This document shows, piece by piece, positions 55,314-64,000 of a stretch of DNA of 64,000 nt. Source of the DNA: Takakia lepidozioides (taxonomy: Eukaryota > Streptophyta > Takakiopsida > Takakiales > Takakiaceae); assembly GCA_030704615.1 (NCBI GenBank), contig CM060731.1:57268756-57332755 (forward strand), read 5' to 3'. The notes under the pieces are model-generated. The model was given only the letters and a program-made list of their open reading frames with translations, was not told where the DNA came from and made no database searches. Position numbers and translations under genes: made by a program. The number at the start of each line of letters is the position of its first letter. Within the stretch, counting starts at the first letter, position 1.

Positions 55314-58300
55314 ATGGTGCAGTCGGGGAGTAAGTTACAGAATTCACCTACGAATGGGAAGAGTTCCAATGCAGCATCTGAAGATACTATGGGCGAAAGA
55401 GGGGGGCACAAATCAGCAGATTACTTCAGGGATGTCCTCAAGCTGAATGCGACAGGCAAGAATCCCAAACAACTTCTCTAAGACAAAGACATCACCAAAG
55501 AACAATGTGCAAAGTTGTTTGGACAACCTGCAAACAAGAATGGCTACTTTTACATGGGTTGTACTGACAAGAGTATGATTCCCAAAATCGAGGACCTGTG
55601 GAGTAAGGTTCATGGGTATGATTGTAAGCCAACCAGTGGTATCATTGCAAACTTGATGGCAAGGGATATTGTCTATGAAAAAAGGACTGGACAAAAACTC
55701 AATTGGGCAGCATACGCGGCATGGACAGCTAAGCAACAAGAAAGAATGAAGGAGCATCGAGAAGCAAAGGACCCTGGCAGCACAGACAGTAAGCCAAAGC
55801 TAGGAGTTTGTGAATTGAAAGACAGGCTACGCAAAACCCCAGGTAGAGGCAAAGAAGGACTGAAACAAACGCCTGAGCAAGTGATTGCAGAGATGGAAAG
55901 GAAAAAACATGAGCAAGAGTATGTGGCAACTGCCCTAGCGAGTCTTCAGGAACTACATGATTTGAAGTATGAGGAGATGTGTGGGGCAAAGGAAGAGTTG
56001 GAGAGGTTAAGAAAGGGAAGTTGGACTTGATGGAGAAGACGCGGACTGTTCGGGTGCAAATGGAAGACAGACAATGGTGTCTTGCAGAGTGTCGGAACAA
56101 GATTGCAGACCTAGAGGCCAAACTCTCCCACGAGGGTGCCACAATCCGAGCCGGGGAAGAGACCTTAATGCAAAAAGGGGAAGAGAGTGTTGGGTTACTG
56201 AATTGTGGAAAGGGAAGACAGTCTGAGATGCAAAGGGAACTTGACCAAAAGAAATCAATTGAAGCAGAATTTTGGCTCAATGCTGATAAGACCGAAAAAG
56301 AGTTCAATGCTTTGTGTGATGCAGGGGACCAGGAAGACAGGGACATTAGAGTGGCAGAGAATGTGGTCGATGTTGCTGACACAGAGAGGAGTCTTATCCA
56401 AGATCAGATTGAGGCCTTGACAAATGGGGACAAAGGACTCGCCATCTATCCTATGCCTATATGTCATCCTCAAGTGATCAAAGATAGTACGTCCATCAAG
56501 GATTTCCTGAAGGTCTCTCCTTGCCCTGTTTGCCACAAAGGTTTCCACTATTGGGACATGGTGGTGGCATCTTGTAAGCACACTTACCATCCTGCTTGTA
56601 TGGCATCCCATATGAAGACGTCAAACAGGTGTAGGGACTTCAGCTGTTCAGAGATCATGCATCCTGATTGGTGTTCTAGTTTTGGGTTTAGGATTCTTGA
56701 CCCAGAGGTGCAGGCACTTGCGGAAAAGCTGAGAGTGGTTGAGCTGCGCCAAAGGTGGATGTCAAAGCAACTTCACGAAGCCAGGGTTAGAAACACCCAA
56801 GTTCCAGGTAAGATTGATTGCAACATTTCCATGTTTTCTTCTTCAGAAAACTTGTGTGGTCCAAGGCTGTACCTCTTCATGTCCAATCCTCAGGACTGTA
56901 GTCCCAAGATTGGACCTTCAACCCCTTCAACTGACTATGAGTCTGAATGTGGGACTGCAAATGTTATTATTTGTCCTTTTAGTGGAGTGAATCCTTACTG
57001 GGGAGTCCTTATTGAGGAGTGTCATTCTTAACTAGAATTCTGAGTCTTCAGTCATGTGGAGTGTGAGTCCAAGTGCTGACTCATGTGGAGTATGAGTCGA
57101 TGTGTTTAGTCATGGGGAGTGTGAGTCCACTTGCTGACTAATTACTGGGAGTATGAGTCCTTAATGATTTCCACTGATTTCCAGTTTGGAATCAGAGTCC
57201 TGTGGAGGGTCAGTCCATGTGCTTAATCATGTGGAGTGTGAGTCCAACTGCAAAATAATGGATGTGGAATGCGAGTCCTTATTGAGGAGCTTGCTTCTCA
57301 ACTTGGAATCTGAGTCATGGCCCAGATGGAGTGTGAGTCCTAATTAGGGAGTGTGAATCTTGCTTGTAGTCCCACCATCAGCTGCATAGAACTTGGAAGT
57401 CTAATATGGGGGACAAAAAGTCCATTATGATGGACTGTGCACTCCCCACATAATTATTGTAGTCCAACTGTTGGGACTTCGGCCAATGGTAAGGACTACA
57501 ATGACTTGTCTGGACTCAAATTACAGTTAATGTTGTATTGGTAGACAGTAGGCACCAAGTGATAATTCAGCCTTCTCAAACCAGTTGTAATGGTGTAGGT
57601 GTGATAGCAGATGATGGCTTCATTGATGCCAACAAACGAAGACCAGGACCTCCATCTCAGGCCACCACCAACTATAGCGCATTCACCACCAACTACAGTG
57701 GAGGCCAAAGTGGACATGGTGGTAGTGCTTGTGAACCAAAACTTCCCTCGAACTCCAAGCTCGTCAACTCTTCAAATGTCACCTTTGGGGCTGTCGCGGC
57801 CGGGGATCGTTGCACCAATTGTTGGTGATCCGTTGAACCCTGAGGTTGATGTCACACCTGATACCATCATGCAAGAGGTTTCAGCTTCAGGAAAGGGTTA
57901 TGTCAAGAAGTTCCTCATTCCTGGTTCTCCACCAAAAAAGATTCCTGGATCTCCACTGCAGGCTGCATTTGTTCCAGAGATTGTCACGACACATACGCTA
58001 CAAAGTACACATGAAGATGTTGTGGACTTGACAATCCCATCCACTGTTGTTCCTCCTTATGTGGATGTGAAGGTTGAAAGAGATGGTGCCCAAAATACTG
58101 GACATGTGGCAACCCTCTCATCAGACTCAGAATTGGGGTCACAGGGATTTGAAACTGATGCTGGGGCCGACTCCCAGTCTGATTCTGATACAGTTGTGTT
58201 GCACAGTACCATAGGTGGAGGCCCCTCACAAGTTTCAGATCCTATATTTCATGTCACTCCACCAGTTGCTACCTCCCTTGTTGCTCCGCCAATATCCATT

Positions 58301-58864
58301 CCCGCAGTTCCAGCTCAATTGGATGGTGGTTCTCCATTACCTATGGTAGTATATGTACCTCATGCCTTAGCGACAACCCCTCCTGTTCTTGGACCAGTGT
58401 TGAACCCCCCAGCTGCAGCCCTTGTCAGTCCACATGTTCAGGCAACAGGGAAGCGTAAACGAGAACGAAAGAGATCTCGCAAGGCATTGAGTGCAGAGTA
58501 TGCAAAGAAGCCCACCACTAGGGCGGATTCTAAGGTATCAATTGACAAGGATATGGACAAGTGCCCAGGTGAAAGTACCCCCTCATCAAAGAGAGTTGTC
58601 GTGCACAAGCCCTTGGATACGAATGAAGACAACGATCTGAGCCACCATGATAAGAGTAACTCAATCCCACGGGACGGTGTTGTGAAGGCCGCTCGGGGCC
58701 CTGTTGTGAAGTCACTGAACACCGTGAAGACTCCTCCCAACTTGACCACTCGGGGGCCTGTTGTCAAGTCCCTTAATACTGTCAAGACCCCACCTAACTT
58801 GAAGATGGATGCAGGTTCTTCTGGTGCAGGCCCTAAGAAGAAGAAAAGAAAACATATCAACTAG
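55314..58864 (+). pseudogene. Coiled-coil, RING-like zinc-finger and disordered-tail protein, broken
   Basis: ATG at 55314, frame MVQSGSKLQN. An in-frame TAA lies at 55479-55481 (after KQLL), and the same frame continues DKDITKEQCAKLFG to about 56018. There a one-base shift moves it to the next frame, which is open to 56808. Coiled coil covers about 55850-56430. A RING-like cluster CPVC...CKHTYHPAC...C lies at 56520-56680, followed by HPDWCSSFGFR. A donor (CAG then GTAAGA) at 56808/56809 can join an acceptor ending at 57609, giving a Pro/Ser/Val-rich tail with another frame change near 57790. That tail ends in two GPVVKSLNTVKTPPNL repeats and a KKKKRKH nuclear-localisation-like end at 58864. 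The gene may be a decayed ubiquitin-ligase-like or transposon-associated gene. I do not recognise the family with confidence. Confidence 0.5.
57040..57480 (+). repeat. Imperfect GTGTGAGTCC minisatellite in intron
   Basis: Irregular units of 20-45 bp sharing GTGGAGTGTGAGTCC or GAGTATGAGTCC, in the proposed intron of the zinc-finger gene. Confidence 0.75.
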
Positions 58865-60842
58865 GTACAAGCTGAGTACTGTACACTTATGCTTTTATCA
58901 CTAATGTTAGAATAACTCTTGGTTGTTATTTTGCCAATTCATGCTCAAGTTTCTGATGCAATTTAACTCCTCTATGCATGATATATAGGACATACATCTG
59001 GTATACGTCTAGTGCTGAATTATGAGACAGAAGTATAGTAAGATCTTGAGCATTGTGGGTGGCAATGCAGGGCATGTGATTAGCAGACCGCCCCTATGAG
59101 GACTTTACCACTCGCTGCTGTCATTGTGGGGACAGGTCTCGTCTCTTCATCAGTACTTGTTCATTTATGACATGGCCACTTTGGGAGGCAGGCACCAAGC
59201 AAAGGCTAGTCTTTCATCGATGGGGTAGAGGTTGGTGCCACGATATGTCAATGTTGAGCAGTTTAGAACTGGCAGAGGATGTGTTAGTTGTTACCATTAG
59301 GTGCCCAGCCAAGTCATGTGATGTGGATTTGCCCTTGTGGTTTCTCGAGTAGCTCACAATGGACACATGACATGGATTGAGGGCATGCACATTACTGTTC
59401 TTTGTTCATTTTCTGCTGATAGGTATGCTGTACATGTTTGAGTAAGGCAGCAATATCATGACAGTGGTTTTTGAAAACAATGCACTCTATTTTGCTATCT
59501 GTTTCTGATAGGAATTGCTAGAATACCTTTGTGCAGGCAGTCTACTGTCATTCATTCTATGTGAGAAAGATGGCTTTGAAAGGCCCGTTGCTTTTCCTGC
59601 CTGTGCTACAATTCTCCAACATGCGTGGGTTTAACAGAGTCTGCGCCTGAAATTTGACTAACTGGTGGATGGTATGGCTACATCCGGTTGCGTACCTCTA
59701 TCCTCCTTTGCTTGACTCTGATAGTTCATTTACAAAACTGCAATCGGACACCAACAATACAAGTCTCCATCTCTCAATGGTAATTAGTCTAGCTCCTTGG
59801 TGAAGATCCCTGGTATGGCGGACCGAAGCCTGGCCAACAGACAACATTCCCATCATTCCCCTCTCTACAGGAGACAAGCTGGTTCTGTACCCCAAGTCAG
59901 GACACTAATCAACTCACTAAACAGAATATACCTCAGTAATGGCAGCTCTAAGCAATCTACCTTCGCTCAATTGAGCACATAAATGTGATTTGTAGTGCTG
60001 CCTGCCTAATTCTTCAGAGAGTTTGATAGTATCTCTCAACTTCATCCAAGCCCAAAAATTACTTGTGTGTATGATTTAATGCATGCAGTTCAATATGCAA
60101 GGATGGCTTAACTTTGAAGAGGGAATCAAGACAGTATGATAGCAGGTCTGCTGCTGTTCCACTTGATTGTCCCACTGTGTTTGGAAGGCTGTTAGCAACT
60201 CAGACTAGAATGGCGCCCGGCTTCAGCGTGTTGAGGATCATGTGCCTTGAGGAACATGTGCCTTATTTTTACAGCTATGATCTTCTCCACTTTCTTATCC
60301 AAAACGAGGGTGTGGAACTTTGAAAGGACCAGGAAGTATGACAAGTTGTAGGGTTTATGATGAGGTTTTGCCATATCTTCGTAGCCAGGCACCTTTGCCA
60401 ACCAGTTGGTATGAGAAGGGGGAGGACAACAGATTGTGTGATCAGAGAGGAAGGCAGACACACTCCAAATAACAAGAAACCAATCACAGAAAGAAAACCA
60501 GACACATTAAATTGAAATTCCCCGCCTTGTGAAGTGATACACCACAGCACTAGTGCGGGAATTCTAGTCACCAGGCACATTCAATTGAACAGTAACAAAT
60601 TTGGCCACAGCCACAGCCTCTTCAGCCATAGCTTGCAAGATAGATTATAGATTATGAATTATAATCTGCGGCCAAATAACAAAGCTACATACATACAAAT
60701 TCCGAAAACAATCTCTCAGCTCACAAGCAACTTGTAATTCACATTGCTACATATTTGAGTTACATAACCCAAGGGAGAATTGGACCCCATCCCGATAAGG
60801 GAAGTTGCCCGTCAACCATGGATTGGCCTGCAACATGCCATC
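58865..60842. other. Intergenic, no gene recognised
   Basis: About 2 kb of AT-rich DNA with only short ORFs and no RNA gene or transposon end. It may contain the 3' ends of the two converging genes on either side. Confidence 0.5.
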
Positions 60843-63800
60843 TTAGCGATCTTCCATTGCTGCCAGAGCTTCATTGATGCCTTCCAATGCATCCGCAGAC
60901 AAGGTGAAGACTGCATCCTTGCCTTTGACTCGATATGTCGCTGGAGGCATAGCAAATTTGATAGCCCTCACCAAATGCGAATACAGAAATGCCAAAGGCT
61001 GGTCAGATAGGAACTTGTAAGCCTTATCTCTTCTTCCACACAACTGGTAATATCTCCCTGCAACCACATGCTCGCCAGGGTCAAAAGTACTTCCCCACCC
61101 ATCTGTGAATGTCTCCATAACAACGTGAACCGGCCTTTCACAACAGAGCAAGTAGAAGTCCACCCCTTCTGAGTTTCCAGCTTCAGCATTGCAGGCAAAA
61201 TTGTCCCCTGCATCCAAGCAGGAGGCCAAGTCCTCCCCATCTCCCCCAAACTCCTGTTCTTCATCCCTTCTTCTTCAATCTGCCTCCGGACAGCAGTTGT
61301 ATTTGTAGGTTGCAGGGTTTGCAACTTCCATTTTTGTGCATGAGCAATACTGATGCAGTTGTCCCAATCAAGATCCAAACAATGCGGACAAAAACATGCT
61401 AAGTCTCGAACCATAAGTTTGGTTGGGTCTGACTTGTTCCTCCCAAGAATGGAATGTAAAGACCGAGTTCCAGGTACGGTCTTGCAATCCCACTCTTGTG
61501 TACGGTCAACATCTTCTGTACCAACAAGCCAAAAATGTCTTTTCACTGCTGTTCTAATCTTAGAGTACGAAGAAGGAGGTCGGGTGGACAGGTTCTTGCG
61601 CAAAAAAGCTACTGCCTCAGCAGCATTTTGCAGCTTCACACCATTTGAGTTTAACTGCTCTGCTCGTAAAGCCCTCTTGATCACAGCACCAGCCCCATCG
61701 TGCTCACCTTTCCCGTGCCCTGATCCAAAAAAGTTCCACCACATTGTGCAACCCCCTGTGATGTGGGGGTACCTACTAACAAAATACCAAGGACGAGCAC
61801 CTTTAAACTGAGCAGCACAACCGTCACTCCATACCCAATGCGATTCAGGTCTGAACCCTGCTTCAGCAAGGTAATTCCAATGAAACCGAAAGCAATGTTG
61901 TACGAACAGCGTGTCATGCTTGTTGTCATCAGAAATGTAAAAGTGCATTTCTTTCAAAACCTTGGAATCGGGATCATTCACATCAGGGTGTGGATTCCAC
62001 CGGTAGGTAATGTGCACCAATATAGTGATCTGGAAACTGTGCCAGTGCATCTCTTGCACTTCATTCTGAACCGTAAAAGTGTAGTTTTCAGCAAAGTCAA
62101 CAACAGACAATATTGTATTCTCTGGCAAAGATTTCAAACTGGCTTTAAACTGAGCATCTTGCCATCGGGCTACAAAGTTATGACGAACAAAAGCCTGTAG
62201 CTTGGGTTTGAAGTACGACAAGAATTCAACAGAGGAAGTCGTTTGGTATTGGAGTTTCAGTCTCATTCTAGGGGCTCCATCTTTCTCCCCAACATTCTCT
62301 TTTGCATAGCATCTCCACTGCACTGTCAAATCACAACCATTTGCCTCCACGGGACAAATAGATAACTTACTTGAGCCACACCTCAAGCACTCTCCCATGA
62401 GACAGTCTCGCCGATGCCATTCATCCAATTCCCCTTTGGGACAAACAATTTCTTGCCAAAGCCAAGTCACTCCTTTGTAGGGGTGCTTGTTCGCTTGACA
62501 ACCAGCTTCACCATCTAATACTGGTCCACGTCGACAAATATTACAGTCACAAGTACATGATGATGGAGAGTGGACACCCCTCTCGGCAGTCCGCATGTTG
62601 TTGAACCCATCCTTCAACTCCGCCATCTCCACATGATATTTGCAGCAACAAACATTACGATCCTTCAGGCGTTTGACAAAGAATGGCCTCAACAACTCAA
62701 ACAATCGTTGACCCACTTTGACATTGGGATGGGCTGATTTGAAGCGAAGAAAGAAAGCAGTCTGCATTGCCACCACAACATGCACAAAGAGAATCCCATT
62801 TAGTGCATGCACTAAGAATACCTACTACTAGACCTAGACCAGTCCTAGACCTAGTCTTAGTCATAGTCCTTTCTCATCACATGTCAAATTGTACAAGTAC
62901 TAATCAGTCCTAGTAGTCCTAGACCTAGTCCTTCCTAGTCACATATGAAGTAGTACATGTACTAATCAGTCCGAGTGTGAGTCCTTTCTAGTCACATATC
63001 AAGGAATGCATGTACTAACCAGTCCTAGTCCTAGTCACATACCAATGAATGCATGTCCTAATCAGTCCTAGTCCTACTTCTTTCTAGTCACATATCAAGG
63101 AATGCATGTCCAAATCGGTCCTAGTCCTAGTCATTGTCCTTTTCTAGTCACATTTCAAGGAGTGCATGTACTAATGGAGTACATGTACATCGACTTCTAG
63201 TCCCTCCAAATCAAATTACATGGAGTGCATGCTATTTTGTCCTATCTAGTCATAATATAAGGAGTGCATGCTAGTGAGTCGTACTTCTAGTCCATCCCAG
63301 GCCTGTTTACAATGAGTACCAGTCCATGAACAAGAGGGACATCTTCAAGACACTCCAATTCAGGACATGAGCTGGACATAGTGTCCACAATTGAGTACAG
63401 TAATCTCAGTCCACTAGTAGGTTTACAGGTGACGATGTACCTTGTCTAGGGAAAATATACGAGGCAACCCAAACAACACAATGGCAGTTGACAAACTCCA
63501 ACATAGTCCAATACAGTTATGTACAGTAGTAAGTGTAGAAGGATTGTAAAGTACTGAGAGCCCACACAAACACTGTAAAGAGAGGGTTCGCTTACCTGAG
63601 TCTCAAGAAGATAGTGAGCAGGTTGTGTATCATAGATTTTCCTCGATACGCGCTACCTCACGACATCTTTCTTGTTGGGTGACACTCGTGTCTCATTTAC
63701 CCACCAAGCCAAAACGATCGCTCGGGTCGCATCTGGTACATGATCAGACCTTTTCTTTCTCCCACCCAAAGCCCACAAACCCTCACCTTCTGAATCAATG

Positions 63801-63985
63801 ACTCTTCGTCGTACAATTGCACGACTAATATTGCTATGATGAATATTAAGGATACGAGCCGTTGCCCTCACAGCAGTGGTCTGGGTTCCACTAACAGACG
63901 CTGTCAAGAATGAGCGTTTACTCGCAAGCTTATCTAAAGACTGCACACCCTTAACAAGTTGCATGGAGCTCTGCTGGTTCTTCAA
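60843..63985 (-). pseudogene. DDE/RNase H-fold transposase-like gene with N-terminal HTH, broken
   Basis: The 5' exon (from at least 63985 to 63596; may start outside the window) has a helix-turn-helix-like ILNIHHSNISRAIVRRRV and NETRVSPNKKDVVR. It then hits TAG at 63655-63653, with the frame continuing to KIYDTQPAHYLLETQ and a GTAAGC donor. The acceptor at 62762 joins in phase to TAFFLRFKSAHPNVKVGQRLFE. The long exon has CCCKYH and CTCDCNICRRG (zinc-type cysteines), ILVHITYRW, VWSDGCAAQFKGARPW (about 61805-61836) and FFGSGHGKGEHDGAGAVIKRAL (about 61675-61735), which look like acidic catalytic motifs. A one-base loss near 61262 shifts the frame; the real C-terminus (GDNFACNAEAGN, ERPVHVVMETFTDGWG) ends at 60843. 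Two lesions make it non-functional as read. No terminal repeats were found. Confidence 0.72.
62813..63310. repeat. Intronic CCTAGTCCTAG / CTAGTCACATATCAAGG minisatellite
   Basis: Imperfect units of about 55-70 bp made of AGTCCTAGTCCTAGTC, TTTCTAGTCACATATCAAGG and ATGCATGTACTAATC, repeated at least six times inside the intron (63595-62762) of the transposase-like gene. Coding potential is nil. Confidence 0.85.
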
Positions 63986-64000
63986 CAGATCTGCATGCGC

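Overview
The window is eukaryotic nuclear DNA made almost entirely of transposable elements. GT-AG introns, plant-type Ty3/gypsy and Ty1/copia elements, a CACTA tnp2 fragment and SWIM-type transposases point to the green plant lineage. A repeat-rich charophyte alga such as Chara is my best guess, but this is inference and no species marker was seen. No rRNA, tRNA or clear single-copy housekeeping gene was found.

Layout. 1-5970 is the 5' part of a minus-strand Ty3/gypsy element (copy A: LTR, PBS, leader ORF, gag-protease, start of pol). It is nested in 5971-9941, a plus-strand fragment of the same family (copy B: integrase tail and 3' coiled-coil ORF). 9942-19262 is a rearranged DNA transposon (element 1): the C-terminal half of a SWIM transposase on the minus strand, palindrome satellites in inverted orientation, copia and CACTA fragments, then the N-terminal half on the plus strand. 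21942-23950 is a decayed relative (element 3). 23951-26679 holds little. 26680-54591 is a full-length gypsy element (copy C: LTRs 26680-27740 and 53687-54591) whose reverse transcriptase gene is split by element 2. 55314-58864 is a broken coiled-coil/zinc-finger gene. 60843-63985 is a broken transposase-like gene on the minus strand.

The most interesting object is element 2 (31696-46872, about 15.2 kb). It has imperfect terminal inverted repeats, subterminal CATGAGC repeats and a 13-15 bp target duplication inside gypsy pol. It carries a SWIM-zinc-finger transposase, a nine-exon gene that appears to fuse a ParB-like domain to a DNA methyltransferase, two divergently transcribed paralogous genes of unknown function, and about 40 copies of a 22-bp palindrome. 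The palindrome core is nearly always GGYRCC. In the 40.5-42.0 kb array the palindrome centres lie 53 bp apart again and again, about five helical turns. Element 1 uses the same core and the same 53-bp step (also 74 and 85 bp) but with different palindrome arms. I infer a transposon with its own DNA-binding/modification module and matching helically phased sites. The transposase and methyltransferase genes carry apparent one-base frameshifts, so this copy may be inactive or the assembly may contain small errors.
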